64,000 bases of DNA from Streptomyces sp. SKN60 (GCF_026236535.1 NZ_JAHTMW010000006.1:1-64000), one strand, 5' to 3'; shown: positions 25,382 to 34,096, numbered from the stretch's first letter. Numbers and translations are program-made. Notes: a model not told the origin generated them from the sequence alone.

Positions 25382-26065
25382 CTACTCCGTGAAGAGCAGG
25401 CGCAGCGCGACCTCGCGGTAGTGGCGGACGTGGCGCAGGGCGAGGTCGGCCGCCGCGTCGGCGTCGCCCGCACCGATCGCCTCGTACAGGAGGCGGTGCT
25501 CCTCCCACAGCGGGCCGGGGTCGTCGACCTGCTGGAACAGCCAGCGCAGCCGGCCTTCGAGGGATTCCAGGGTGGTGGTGAGGAGTTCGTTGCGCGAGAT
25601 GCGCACGATGTGGGCGTGGAAGGCGGTGTTGGCGCGGGAGAGCTGCTCGGGACGGCCGGTGTCGGTGGCGGCGCGGGCCTCCACGAGGAGCCGGGCGAGC
25701 GTGTCGAGTTCGGCGCCGGTGCGCCGCTCGGAGGCGCGGCGGACGGCGAGCACCTCCAGGGCCTCGCGCATGTCGAAGAGGTTCTCGACGTCCTGGCGGG
25801 TCATCTCGCGGACGACGATGCGGCGCTGGGAGACGGCCTGGAGGAAGCCCTCGCCGATGAGGATGCGGATGGCCTCGCGGACGGGGACCCGGGAGACCCC
25901 GAAGTCCTCGGCGACGTCCCGCTCGACCAGCCGGTCGCCGGGCTTGAGCCGTCCGGTGATGATGCGGTCGCGCAGCCCTTCGCAGACCTGGTCGCGGAGC
26001 CAGCCGCCGCCGTTGACGGGTGCGGCGGAGTCGGTCTCCGGTGTCCCGGTCGCCTGTGCTTCCAT
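25382..26065 (-). CDS. GntR-family regulator, FadR/FCD subgroup
   Basis: 227 residues. N-terminal winged helix (about 20-90): LRDRIITGRLKPGDRLVERD, FGVSRVPVREAIRIL. C-terminal all-helical FCD domain (about 100-220) with the usual metal/ligand residues: NLFDMREALE, NTAFHAHIVRISRN and DAAADLALRHVRHY. Such regulators sense small carboxylic acids or sugar acids. No metabolic operon adjoins it; it is divergent from the iron-box gene, so its targets are not obvious. About 270 bases lie between it and that gene. Confidence 0.9.
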   Translation of the reverse strand: MEAQATGTPETDSAAPVNGGGWLRDQVCEGLRDRIITGRLKPGDRLVERDVAEDFGVSRVPVREAIRILIGEGFLQAVSQRRIVVREMTRQDVENLFDMREALEVLAVRRASERRTGAELDTLARLLVEARAATDTGRPEQLSRANTAFHAHIVRISRNELLTTTLESLEGRLRWLFQQVDDPGPLWEEHRLLYEAIGAGDADAAADLALRHVRHYREVALRLLFTE

Positions 26066-26238
26066 CCGTCCTCCCCTCCGTCCTCGGGCTCCCGATGTCC
26101 CGGGGGCCCGCTCCCGGTGTCGATCGCCTCACGGTATGCCACCCGGGCGGTGGGACCGGTCGCGGGTGGCGCGACGCAGGTCACGTCCACTTGACGGTCC
26201 CACCTGCCGGTCCCACTTGACGTGAACACAGGCGACAC

Positions 26239-26257
26239 TTAGCTTCGCCTTACCTAA
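26239..26257. promoter_or_regulatory. Iron box (DmdR/IdeR-type operator)
   Basis: TTAGCTTCGCCTTACCTAA matches 15 of 19 positions of the actinobacterial iron-box consensus TTAGGTTAGGCTAACCTAA, including the outer half-sites. It lies about 80 bases before the 26339 ORF, a normal operator distance. An iron-loaded DtxR-family repressor (DmdR1 in Streptomyces) would be expected to bind it. Confidence 0.6.
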
Positions 26258-26338
26258 CCTCGATTTCCAGCCAACCGGCCACCACCCGCAGTCCAGCCGG
26301 GCGACCGACCGCCCGACCAGCCGAGAGAACCACGCGCC

Positions 26339-26893
26339 ATGCCGAGACCGGCCACCGACGAACCGCTCCCCCACCTCACCCCCGGCTGGCTGCTCACCGC
26401 CGCCGGCGTGCTCACGGCGGGCTTCCTCGCGGCCTCCCTCTGGACCGCCGGCCACGTCCACGCGGACGCCACGCTCCAGACCGCCGCCCGCTTCGTGCAC
26501 GTGGCGAGCCTGGTCGCCGGGCTCGGCTCGGTGCTCGCGGTCGACTGGTTCGCGGTGCTGTGGCTCACCGGGCGCCGGCCCCTCGCGGGCGTCCTCGACA
26601 CGGCCTGCGCGCTGCAGACCCCGATCTGGGCGGGCCTCGGCGGGCTCACCGTCAGCGGCCTCTTCCTCCACCCCGACCTCGGCTCGCCGCTCACCCTCAC
26701 CAAGCTCGGCCTGGTCCTCGCGGTCACCCTCAACGGCCTGCACGCGCACCGGCTCGGCCAGCTCCTCGAACGCTTCCGGGAGCGCGGCGCGGTGCCGCGC
26801 CGGCTGCTGCTGCGCTCGGCCGCCGCGGCCGGCGTCAGCCAGCTCGGCTGGTGGGGCGCGACCCTCATCGGCTTCCTGAACAGCCAGTCCTGA
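26339..26893 (+). CDS. Predicted iron-regulated membrane protein, unknown function
   Basis: 184 residues with about five hydrophobic segments (roughly 18-36, 48-78, 88-108, 118-132 and 158-178). Conserved-looking histidines sit in helices (GHVHADATLQTAARFVHVAS, NGLHAHRLGQ), as in heme- or metal-handling membrane proteins, but I do not recognise the family. Its interest is the iron box upstream, which suggests expression when iron is scarce. ATG 26339 begins right after AT-richer promoter sequence; no strong GGAGG is visible. It reads toward the VWA gene 77 bases downstream. Confidence 0.75.
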   Translation: MPRPATDEPLPHLTPGWLLTAAGVLTAGFLAASLWTAGHVHADATLQTAARFVHVASLVAGLGSVLAVDWFAVLWLTGRRPLAGVLDTACALQTPIWAGLGGLTVSGLFLHPDLGSPLTLTKLGLVLAVTLNGLHAHRLGQLLERFRERGAVPRRLLLRSAAAAGVSQLGWWGATLIGFLNSQS

Positions 26894-26944
26894 CCCCGGC
26901 TCAGGAAGCTTTCACCAGGGGTTCACCACCCGGTTTTGGTTCTT

Positions 26945-26970
26945 CGGAGGATCATCCCTACGATCCTCCG
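26945..26970 (+). promoter_or_regulatory. Hairpin enclosing the ribosome site of the VWA gene
   Basis: A perfect 9-bp inverted repeat, CGGAGGATC (26945-26953) and GATCCTCCG (26962-26970), with an 8-base loop. The only Shine-Dalgarno-like GGAGGA is in the left arm and the right arm abuts the ATG at 26971, so in mRNA the ribosome site would be paired. Confidence 0.6.
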
Positions 26971-28272
26971 ATGATCACGAGAAAACGGCTGGCGACCGGA
27001 GCCTGTGCGCTGCTCGCCGCCCTGACCGTCGGACTCCTTCCGGCCACCGCGACCAGCGCCGCCGCAGACGCGGGCCCGGTGGCCGCGGACACCGTCAAGG
27101 AGCCCCCCAAGGTCGAGCTGGTGCTCGACGTCAGCGGCTCGATGCGCGCCCGCGACATCGACGGGCAGTCCCGGATGGCCGCCGCCAAGCAGGCCTTCAA
27201 CGAGGTTCTGGACGCGGTCCCCCAGGAGGTGCGGCTGGGTATCCGTACCCTCGGCGCCGACTACCCGGGCAATGACCGCCGGCGCGGCTGCAAGGACACC
27301 CGGGCGCTCTACCCGGTCGGCCCCCTCGACCGCACCGAGGCCAAGACCGCCGTCGCCACCCTCGCCCCCACCGGATGGACGCCGATCGGCCCGGCGCTGC
27401 TCGGCGCGGCCGACGACCTCAAGGGCGGTGAGGCGACCAAGCGGATCGTGCTCATCACGGACGGCGAGGACACCTGCGCCCCGCTCGACCCGTGCGAGGT
27501 GGCCCGTGACATCGCCGCCAAGGGCATCCACCTGGTCATCGACACCCTCGGCCTGGTCCCGGACGTCAAGACCCGCCGTCAGCTGATGTGCATCGCCGAG
27601 GCCACCGGCGGCACCTACACCTCCGTGCACCGCACCGAGGAGCTGTCCGGCCGAGTGCGCCAGCTCGTCGACCGCGCCGCCGACCCGGTGGTGACCCCCG
27701 TCGCCACCAACGGCGCCGAGCGCTGTGCCGACGCGCCGGTCCTCAAGCCCGGTCTCTACACCGACCGGCAGGGCTTCGGCCGGCACCGCTGGTACCGGGT
27801 CGACGTGCTGCCCGGTCAGGAACTGCGCGCCTCGGTCAGCGTCTCCGCCGACCGGGCCGTGAACAACGACTACGGCGTGCTGCTGAGGGCCGTCACGCTC
27901 CACGGCCGGGAGATCGTGCGCGGCTCCGAGGCCGGCGACGGCCGCACCGACGTCATCTCGACGGGTCTGCGCTATCCGACGAAGGAGGACGAGGCGGCCC
28001 TCGACGACGACACCAAGTCCGCGGCCGAGACCGTCTGCCTCCAGGTCAGCAACTCCTTCTCCGCTCCCCCGTCGGTGAAGACCACCCCGGGCATGCCGGT
28101 CGAGCTGGCGATCGACGTCGTCGACGGTCCCGGCTCCGCCTCCGACGTCGCCGCGTTCGGCCTCGGCCGCGGCTGGTGGCTGCTCGGCGTCCTGGCCCTC
28201 GCCGGCTTCCTCGGCGGTCTGATCTGGGGCTGGCTGTCCCGCTGGCGCTTCGCTGTCTGGAGGACCCACTGA
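26971..28272 (+). CDS. Secreted/membrane-anchored VWA-domain protein
   Basis: 433 residues. Signal peptide (1-~32), then a von Willebrand A domain (about 48-230) with a MIDAS motif DVSGSM (D53-x-S-x-S57) and VLITDGEDTCAP carrying the second metal-site Asp. A middle beta-rich region follows and a C-terminal transmembrane helix (about 404-426, WWLLGVLALAGFLGGLIWGW) with a short basic tail, so the bulk is outside the cell. VWA domains bind protein partners via a metal ion. The next gene overlaps by one base (TGATG) and encodes another signal-peptide/C-terminal-helix protein, a likely partner. The ATG is preceded by a hairpin that hides the ribosome site. Confidence 0.85.
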   Translation: MITRKRLATGACALLAALTVGLLPATATSAAADAGPVAADTVKEPPKVELVLDVSGSMRARDIDGQSRMAAAKQAFNEVLDAVPQEVRLGIRTLGADYPGNDRRRGCKDTRALYPVGPLDRTEAKTAVATLAPTGWTPIGPALLGAADDLKGGEATKRIVLITDGEDTCAPLDPCEVARDIAAKGIHLVIDTLGLVPDVKTRRQLMCIAEATGGTYTSVHRTEELSGRVRQLVDRAADPVVTPVATNGAERCADAPVLKPGLYTDRQGFGRHRWYRVDVLPGQELRASVSVSADRAVNNDYGVLLRAVTLHGREIVRGSEAGDGRTDVISTGLRYPTKEDEAALDDDTKSAAETVCLQVSNSFSAPPSVKTTPGMPVELAIDVVDGPGSASDVAAFGLGRGWWLLGVLALAGFLGGLIWGWLSRWRFAVWRTH

Positions 28273-29093
28273 TGCGTACCGTACGCAGAATGCTCGCGGC
28301 CGTGGCGCTCGCCGGCGCCGCGCTGCTCGGCCCGGCCGCCGTGCCGGGTCTCGCCGACACCGCGACGCCGACCGGGCCCGCCCCGAGCGGCAGCGCGAGC
28401 GGCGAGGCCGCCGAGCAGGCCGGGCCGACCGAGGCCGGCACCTCCTTCCGTACCGCCGCGTTCTTCCGGCAGGGGCAGCAGGCCACCGCGCAGGCGTCCA
28501 CGGGTGACTACCTGTACTGGGTGTTCCCCGCCGACACCGGCGAGCGGCCGACGGTCACCGCGACCGTGACGCTGCCCGAGGCCGCGCAGCGGCACGGCTC
28601 CTCGGCCTGGCGGATCGACGTGTACGACGGGCTGCGCAGGCGCCAGCCGTGCATGTACGGGATGCAGTCCCGGGTGGCGGCCAAGGACGCCGCGACCGTG
28701 GAACTGGCCTGTGTCCTGCGCCCGGTCCGGGCGGCCGCGGACACCTGGTCGAACGACCCGCTGCCGGGCAGCTACTACGTGCGGCTGACCGCCACCCGGC
28801 TGCCCGAGGAGGACTCCGGCCAGCCGTTCTCGGCCCGGATCGGCGCCACCTCGCGCGAGTTCGACGGCGCCTACGCGGCGGACGGCGCGCTCGCCGTGCC
28901 GCTGGTGCCGGGTGCGACGCGGCCGGAGGCCGTCGAGGCCCGCGCCCCGGAGGACGGCTGGTCCTCCGGCTGGTGGTCGGACCGCTGGCTGTGGACGGCG
29001 GCGGGCGGTGTGCTCGCCGCGCTCGCCGGCATCGGCGGCTACGTCCTGACCCGCGGCTCCGGCCGCCCGTCCCGGGTCCCGCCGGCCGTCTGA
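28272..29093 (+). CDS. Exported, C-terminally membrane-anchored partner of the VWA protein
   Basis: 273 residues. Signal peptide (1-~29, LAAVALAGAALLGPAAVPGLA), a short Pro/Gly/Ser-rich spacer, a beta-rich domain (about 60-215) containing SYYVRLTATRLP and a pair of Cys (PCMYGMQ, LACVL) that could form a disulfide, then a C-terminal helix (about 240-263, WLWTAAGGVLAALAGIGGYVL). No family recognised. It overlaps the VWA stop by one base, so the two are co-translated and probably act together at the cell surface. A terminator follows at 29122. Confidence 0.78.
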   Translation: MRTVRRMLAAVALAGAALLGPAAVPGLADTATPTGPAPSGSASGEAAEQAGPTEAGTSFRTAAFFRQGQQATAQASTGDYLYWVFPADTGERPTVTATVTLPEAAQRHGSSAWRIDVYDGLRRRQPCMYGMQSRVAAKDAATVELACVLRPVRAAADTWSNDPLPGSYYVRLTATRLPEEDSGQPFSARIGATSREFDGAYAADGALAVPLVPGATRPEAVEARAPEDGWSSGWWSDRWLWTAAGGVLAALAGIGGYVLTRGSGRPSRVPPAV

Positions 29094-29121
29094 GCCGCCG
29101 GGCCCCGTGAGCCCCGCGAAA

Positions 29122-29160
29122 CCGGCCCCCTGTCTCCCGTCACGGGAGGCAGGGGGCCGG
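29122..29160. terminator. Hairpin terminator between convergent genes
   Basis: Arms 29122-29140 and 29142-29160 are complementary over 19 positions with a single G-U-type mismatch; a few inner pairs form the loop. It serves the VWA operon and the opposing two-component system. Confidence 0.75.
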
Positions 29161-29192
29161 TGGCGTTGCGGGCGCCGATCAGCGGGAGCCGC

Positions 29193-29885
29193 TCAGCGGC
29201 CGCCGCCGGGACGGACCAGGCCCGTCTCGTATGCGTGCACGGCGGCCTGGGTGCGGTCGCGCAGCGACAGCTTGGTGAGGATGCGGCTCACATAGGTCTT
29301 CACGGTCTGCTCGGCGACCACAAGCCGGGCGGCTATCTCCGCGTTGGAAAGCCCGTGCGCGATGAGCGTGAGCACCTCCGTCTCGCGCTCCGTCAGGGCG
29401 CCCACCCGGTCCATCAGCGGGGCGCGCGGGGCGGCGGCGCTCAGCCGGGAGAACTCGGCGATCAGCCGCTTGGTGACGTTGGGCGCGAGCAGCGCGTCGC
29501 CGCGGGCCACCACCCGTACCGCCTCGGCGAGTTCCTCGGCCGAGGCGTCCTTGAGCAGGAACCCGGCGGCGCCGGCGCGCAGCGCCTCGTACACGTACTC
29601 GTCGAGGTCGAAGGTGGTGAGGACGAGCACCTTGACGGTGGCGTGGGCCTCGGCGGTGAGGACGCGGGTGGCCTCGATGCCGCCGGTGCCGGGCATCCGG
29701 ATGTCCATCAGGACGACGTCGGGGGCGAGTTCGGCGGCTTTGGCGATGGCGTCGGCGCCGTCGACGGCCTGGCCGACGACGGTGATTCCGGGCTCGGCGT
29801 TCAGGAGCACGGTGAAGCCCTGCCGGACCATGACCTGGTCGTCGGCGATGAGCACCCTGATGTCTCCGGTGCCGGCGTGGCTCAT
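29193..29885 (-). CDS. NarL/LuxR-family response regulator
   Basis: 230 residues. Receiver domain 1-125 with acidic pocket DD (15-16), phosphoacceptor Asp61 in VVLMDIRMPG, and conserved Thr/Lys switch residues (TTFD, LLKDAS). C-terminal LuxR-type HTH (about 165-225): ALTERETEVLTLIAHGLSNA, EIAARLVVAEQTVKTYVSRI. It overlaps the histidine kinase stop by four bases (ATGA at 29882-29885), an obligatory partner pair. Targets cannot be read, but the two genes upstream on the same strand could be in the same transcript. Confidence 0.94.
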   Translation of the reverse strand: MSHAGTGDIRVLIADDQVMVRQGFTVLLNAEPGITVVGQAVDGADAIAKAAELAPDVVLMDIRMPGTGGIEATRVLTAEAHATVKVLVLTTFDLDEYVYEALRAGAAGFLLKDASAEELAEAVRVVARGDALLAPNVTKRLIAEFSRLSAAAPRAPLMDRVGALTERETEVLTLIAHGLSNAEIAARLVVAEQTVKTYVSRILTKLSLRDRTQAAVHAYETGLVRPGGGR

Positions 29886-31183
29886 GAACCGTCCTTGGGG
29901 TCGAGGGATCCGAGGGGTGCGGGCAGGAACGCGGTGACGTCCCAGCCGCCTTCGGGGGTGGGTCCGGCGGCGAGTTCGCCGCCGAGCATGGTGGTGCGCT
30001 CGCGCATGCCGAGCAGTCCGTGGCCGGGTTCGCGCCCGGGGCCGGCCGTCCGTGGGTCCGTCGGCCGGTCCGGTGCCGTGTTGGTGACGCGTACCGTCAG
30101 GCCCTCGCGGTGGTAGTGGGTCTCGACGGCGGCGCGGGCGCCCGGCGCGTGCCGCATCACATTGCTCAGGGCCTCCTGCACGATGCGGTACGCGGAGAGC
30201 TCGGTGCCCGGCGAGAGCGGGCGGCGCTCGCCGCGCAACTCCGCGGTCGCGTCGAGGCCCGCGGCCCGTACGTTGGCGAGGAGTTCGCCGAGCCGGTCGA
30301 GGGTGGGCTGCGGGGCGTGCCGTACGCCGGCGGCGGCGTCGCCCGGCGCGTCCTCGCCGCGCAGCACGCCGAGGACGCGGCGGAGTTCGGTGAGGGCGTC
30401 GACGGCGTTCTGCCGGATGCCCGCGAGGTTCTCGCGGAGCTCCGGGGACGGGTCGGCGACCAGGTGCGGGGCGACCTGGGCCTGGATGGAGATGACGGAC
30501 ATGTGGTGGGCGACGACGTCGTGGAGCTCGCGGGCGATCCGGCCGCGCTCCTCCAGGAGGGCGCGCCGGGCCCGTTCCCCGGCGGTGATCACCTCCTGCT
30601 CGACGAGCTTGGTGCGCGAGACGCGGGTGGCGCGCAGGGAGCAGCCGAGGACGACGGCGAGGGCGAAGGAGACGGCGCCCTGGGGAAGGGTGTTCAGTCC
30701 GGGGACCGGGTGCGGGACGGCGGCGCCGATGCCGGTGAGCACGGAGATCCCGAGGGCGGCGACGGAGGCGGCGGGGCGCACCCGCAGGGCGAGCAGGAGC
30801 AGGACGAGGGTGTGCAGAGCGATGCCCGGGACGCTCCACGGCCACGCGAGGCCGAACACCGCTGACGTCAGCACGGCGGTCAGGGTGAGCGCGGCCGAGG
30901 AGACCCACAGGGCTGCCACGGGCCTGCTCAGAGCCAGGACGGGTGCGGCGCTCTGGAAGACGACGAGCAACGAGACGGCACCCGTGGCGGGTTGCATGAA
31001 GCTCTCGTAGTCGTTCGCGTCCCAGATGCCCATGACGACGCAGAACAGGACGATGTGCCCGTGGGCGAGCCGGCCGAGATGGCGGTGCCGGGGCAGCGGG
31101 TCGCGGCGCCCCGGCCGCAGGTCGGCGCGCAGGACGCCGGGCGCCGCGCGCAGGGCGGCCTCCCATCGTGCGGTGTCGGTCAC
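29882..31183 (-). CDS. Sensor histidine kinase (HisKA_3 type)
   Basis: 433 residues from GTG 31183 (GGGGGAG nearby); a longer start at 31231 is unsupported. Five to six N-terminal membrane helices (about 40-190) and no large outer domain, so the signal is probably sensed in or at the membrane. Dimerisation/phospho-acceptor box GRIARELHDVVAHHMSVIS with the His in RELHD; ATPase part with YRIVQEALSNVMRHAP (N box) and GHGLLGMRERTTMLGG (G box). This is the DesK/LiaS-like kinase subfamily that pairs with NarL-type regulators. It is 40 bases downstream of the acyltransferase gene and overlaps its response regulator. Confidence 0.93.
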   Translation of the reverse strand: MTDTARWEAALRAAPGVLRADLRPGRRDPLPRHRHLGRLAHGHIVLFCVVMGIWDANDYESFMQPATGAVSLLVVFQSAAPVLALSRPVAALWVSSAALTLTAVLTSAVFGLAWPWSVPGIALHTLVLLLLALRVRPAASVAALGISVLTGIGAAVPHPVPGLNTLPQGAVSFALAVVLGCSLRATRVSRTKLVEQEVITAGERARRALLEERGRIARELHDVVAHHMSVISIQAQVAPHLVADPSPELRENLAGIRQNAVDALTELRRVLGVLRGEDAPGDAAAGVRHAPQPTLDRLGELLANVRAAGLDATAELRGERRPLSPGTELSAYRIVQEALSNVMRHAPGARAAVETHYHREGLTVRVTNTAPDRPTDPRTAGPGREPGHGLLGMRERTTMLGGELAAGPTPEGGWDVTAFLPAPLGSLDPKDGS

Positions 31184-31223
31184 CGTGCTCCCCCCGCTGG
31201 TGTGTGCGTTCCCCTGCGACAGC

Positions 31224-32390
31224 CTAGGCACGTCGTGCCTCCGTCCTTCGGTCGGGCCGCGGCTTCGGGGCGCGAGCCGTGTGCGTGCGTTCGTACGGGT
31301 GGAAGACGGCGCAGCAGGCGAGCAGTGCGCCCGCGAACAGGGGCAGCCAGCCGAGGCGGGCGAGGACCCAGACGGGTCCGTCGGGGACGGTGTGGAGGCC
31401 GGGCAGCGGCGGACGGCCGAGGAGGTGAGAGGTGAGCAGTCCGCCGGTGGTGACGCCGATCATCGCGGTCTGGTGCCAGAGGAAGACGGTCAGGGCGCCG
31501 AGGTTGAGCAGGGCGACGGCGGCCCAGGCGCGCGGCCGGCGCAGGGCGCGGCGCAGCGGGCCGAGCAGCAGGACGGCGGCGCCGCACTGGGCGAGGCCGA
31601 AGGTGACGGCGGCGAGGGTGGGCGGGTTGAGGTTGGAGACCGGGGCGCCGGGCACGCCGACCATGGATCCGGGGTAGCCGGCGAAGGCGACCAGGAGGCC
31701 GGTGGCAGCGGCGCCGCCGAGGAGCAGGGTCCAGGCGGCGCCCTTCGCGGGTGTGCCGCGCCGGGCGATGAGCGCGCCGAGGCAGTACGGGACGAGCCAG
31801 CCGGCGGGCAGGTTGATCCAGCCGAGCCGGCCGGGGCCGTCGAGGCCGAAGCGGACCAGGTCGACGTGGAGGACGACGGCGAGCGGCCACAGCGGGTGGA
31901 CGCGGGCGACCAGCGGGGTGGCGGCGGTGAGGGCGGCGAGCACGAGCAGGAACCACAGCGGGGAGAGCACGAGCTTGCCCAGCGTCCAGAGGGTCTGCCA
32001 CGGCACTCCGCAGGCGAGCATGACGGCGGAGGCGAGGAGCCACACCCCGAGGAGCGGGCGCACCGGCCGGAACAGCCGGCCGAGCCGGGCGGCGATCCAC
32101 CGGCGGTGGCTCTCGCCGCGGGCCCGGGCGGCGGCGTGACCGCGGGCGGCGACCAGGCCGCCGACCAGGAAGAACACCGCGAGGGTCTGGAACACCCAGG
32201 AGACCGGGGTGAGTTCGGGCATCCGGCCGAGCGGGCTCTCGACCCGCAGGCTGCCGCTGTCGGCGACCAGGGCGGTGACGAGCCAGTGGCCGAGGACGAC
32301 GCCGAGGATGGCGAGGGCGCGCAGCGCGTCGAGGGCGCGGTCGCGGCCGGGCGGGGTGGCGGCGTCGATCCGGCGGGCGAGGTCACGCAT
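31224..32390 (-). CDS. Acyltransferase-3 family membrane protein
   Basis: 388 residues, about ten hydrophobic segments. The N-terminus RDRALDALRALAILGVVLGHW is the hallmark of acyltransferase-3 (OafA-like) proteins, with the His in GHW at the catalytic position; FFLVGGLVAARG and GWINLPAGWLVPYCLGALIA follow. Such proteins move acyl groups across or onto surface glycans, lipids or antibiotics. Its ATG lies inside the last codons of the upstream hydrolase gene (8-base overlap), so they are co-translated. With the kinase 40 bases on, a four-gene operon (hydrolase, acyltransferase, kinase, regulator) is likely. Confidence 0.88.
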   Translation of the reverse strand: MRDLARRIDAATPPGRDRALDALRALAILGVVLGHWLVTALVADSGSLRVESPLGRMPELTPVSWVFQTLAVFFLVGGLVAARGHAAARARGESHRRWIAARLGRLFRPVRPLLGVWLLASAVMLACGVPWQTLWTLGKLVLSPLWFLLVLAALTAATPLVARVHPLWPLAVVLHVDLVRFGLDGPGRLGWINLPAGWLVPYCLGALIARRGTPAKGAAWTLLLGGAAATGLLVAFAGYPGSMVGVPGAPVSNLNPPTLAAVTFGLAQCGAAVLLLGPLRRALRRPRAWAAVALLNLGALTVFLWHQTAMIGVTTGGLLTSHLLGRPPLPGLHTVPDGPVWVLARLGWLPLFAGALLACCAVFHPYERTHTARAPKPRPDRRTEARRA

Positions 32391-33390
32391 CGGCCGGCTC
32401 CCGGCCTTCGACGATCCGGGCCAGGTTGCGCAGCGGTACGGAGCCGGGGGCGAGGTAGTCGCTGTGGCCGCCGTCCCCGGCGGCGAAGCGGCGGGCGCCG
32501 AAGGCCGGGTCGGTCGGGTCGGCGCCGAAGCCGAGTTCGCTGCCGGAGCGGGCGGGCGACGGGAGGGGTATGCGGACGTGGGGCACCCGGGCGACCCAGT
32601 CGCCGGCGGCGCGCCCGGCCCAGACGGTGGCGCGGGTGTGGAGGGCGGCCACGTCGTCGTGGCCGGTGCCGGGGCTGCCGTAGAGAACGATCGCGGCGGC
32701 GGGGGTGCCGGCGGCGGCGCGGGCGCAGACCACGGAGCCGTAGGAGTGGCAGAGCAGGGTGATGCGGGCGGTGGGGCGGATGCGGTGCAGTTCGGCGACG
32801 GTGGCGGTGAGCGCGGGCGCGGCCTGCTCGGCGCGGCCCGGGGTGAGGGAGGCGGCGCTGGCCGTGGCGGGCGTGCGGTAGCCGAGCCAGGCGACGACGG
32901 CGGTGCGGTCGCCGCGGGTGCGGTCGCCGCCGGTGTCCCGGCGCAGGGTGTCCCGGAGGGCGAGGGCGCCGGCGCGGAAGCGGGCGTAGTGGTCGAGGCC
33001 GGTGTCGACGCCGGGGACGAGTACGGCGATCCGGTCGGCGCGGGCGAGGTCGCCGACGACCTCGGCGCTGCGGCCGCCGTCGCGCCCGTCGAAGGCGAGG
33101 AACCGGCGTCCGGGCTCGGCCATGGCGTGCAGTGCGGCGGCCCGTCGGCGGGCTCCGTAGGCGTGGGCGGTCTGCTCGGCGGCCCGCAGGGCGGCGCGCC
33201 GGTCGGCGTAGCGGGCGTCGAGCCGGGCGGTGAGCTCGGCCGGGGTGCCGGCGGTCAGCGGGGCGGTGGGCGGCGGGGCGGGGGCCGGTACCTCGGCGGG
33301 GCCCGCCGCGCCCGCGACCGGCAGCGCGACGGCGGCGGTGACGAGGGCGGCGAGCAGCCCTCGGCGGATCCGGGCGAGGGGCGGCGCCAT
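32383..33390 (-). CDS. Exported alpha/beta hydrolase, DUF1023 type
   Basis: 335 residues from ATG 33390, preceded by AAGGA. A signal-peptide-like hydrophobic N-terminus (LLAALVTAAVALPVAGAAG) is followed by a Pro-rich spacer. The core has DRIAVLVPGVDTGLDHYARF, a nucleophile elbow LLCHSYGSVVCA (GxSxG variant CHSYG) and GGHSDYLAPGS with the likely catalytic His: the pattern of DUF1023 actinobacterial hydrolases. It overlaps the acyltransferase start and may act on the same surface molecule, for example trimming or transferring an acyl group. Function otherwise unknown. Confidence 0.87.
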   Translation of the reverse strand: MAPPLARIRRGLLAALVTAAVALPVAGAAGPAEVPAPAPPPTAPLTAGTPAELTARLDARYADRRAALRAAEQTAHAYGARRRAAALHAMAEPGRRFLAFDGRDGGRSAEVVGDLARADRIAVLVPGVDTGLDHYARFRAGALALRDTLRRDTGGDRTRGDRTAVVAWLGYRTPATASAASLTPGRAEQAAPALTATVAELHRIRPTARITLLCHSYGSVVCARAAAGTPAAAIVLYGSPGTGHDDVAALHTRATVWAGRAAGDWVARVPHVRIPLPSPARSGSELGFGADPTDPAFGARRFAAGDGGHSDYLAPGSVPLRNLARIVEGREPADA

Positions 33391-33555
33391 GGGTGGTTCC
33401 TTCCGTAGCGGGGGTGCGGGAGCGGAATTCGTTCCGCTGCGGAAGAAAGGTAGGAAGCGGGGCGTGTGGTCCGCGTCCCGCCAGGGAGCCAACTCCGGCG
33501 GTGGCTCTCAGGTATGACAGGTGATCGGGGCCCCTTCGGCTGGCAGGGTGGAGCC

Positions 33556-34083
33556 ATGACATGGACCGCACCACAGGTGAAGCGGGATCAGGGGCTCGGC
33601 GAGCTGGGCACGCTGGACGAGCGGCGGATGCTGGAGGGCTGGCTGCGGTGGCACCGGGAGACGCTGCTCGCCAAGTGCGCCGGGCTCGGACCGGCCGAGC
33701 TGGCCCGGACGGCGGTGGAGCCCTCGAACCTCACGCTCCTCGGCCTGGTGCGGCACATGGCGGAGGTGGAGCGTTGGTGGTTCCGGCGGAGCTTCGCGGG
33801 TGAGGACCTCGGCGAGGTGTTCACCGGCCCGGCGGACGGCGACGAGGGACTGGCCGGGGTCGATCCGGCCCACGCGGAGCGGGACTTCGCACGCTTCCGG
33901 GCCGAGGTCTCGGCGTGCGACGCGGCGGCGGCCGGGCACGGCCTCGACGAGACCTTCCGTTCCACGCGCGGGGTTCCGCTCAGTCTGCGCTGGGTCTATC
34001 TGCTGATGATCCAGGAGTACGCCCGCCACAACGGCCACGCCGACTTCCTGCGGGAGCGGACGGACGGCGTGACGGGCGACTGA
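33556..34083 (+). CDS. DinB-family protein (DUF664)
   Basis: 175 residues, a four-helix DinB-like bundle. Family marks: LGLVRHMAEVERWWFRRSF (about 60-80) and the closing WVYLLMIQEYARHNGHADFL, where the first His and the HNGH pair are the likely metal ligands. Actinobacterial members are thought to act as metal-dependent thiol S-transferases or isomerases with mycothiol or bacillithiol. ATG 33556 is preceded by GGTGGAG. A paralogue lies at 48123-48629. Divergent from the DUF1023 gene. Confidence 0.88.
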   Translation: MTWTAPQVKRDQGLGELGTLDERRMLEGWLRWHRETLLAKCAGLGPAELARTAVEPSNLTLLGLVRHMAEVERWWFRRSFAGEDLGEVFTGPADGDEGLAGVDPAHAERDFARFRAEVSACDAAAAGHGLDETFRSTRGVPLSLRWVYLLMIQEYARHNGHADFLRERTDGVTGD

Positions 34084-34096
34084 GCGGTCTCCAGGG

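Noticed and set aside
26186..26232. Repeated CCACTTGACG words upstream of the GntR and iron-box genes
   Set aside because: Two loose copies only, without the TNGTNNNACNA form expected for a GntR operator; too weak to call.
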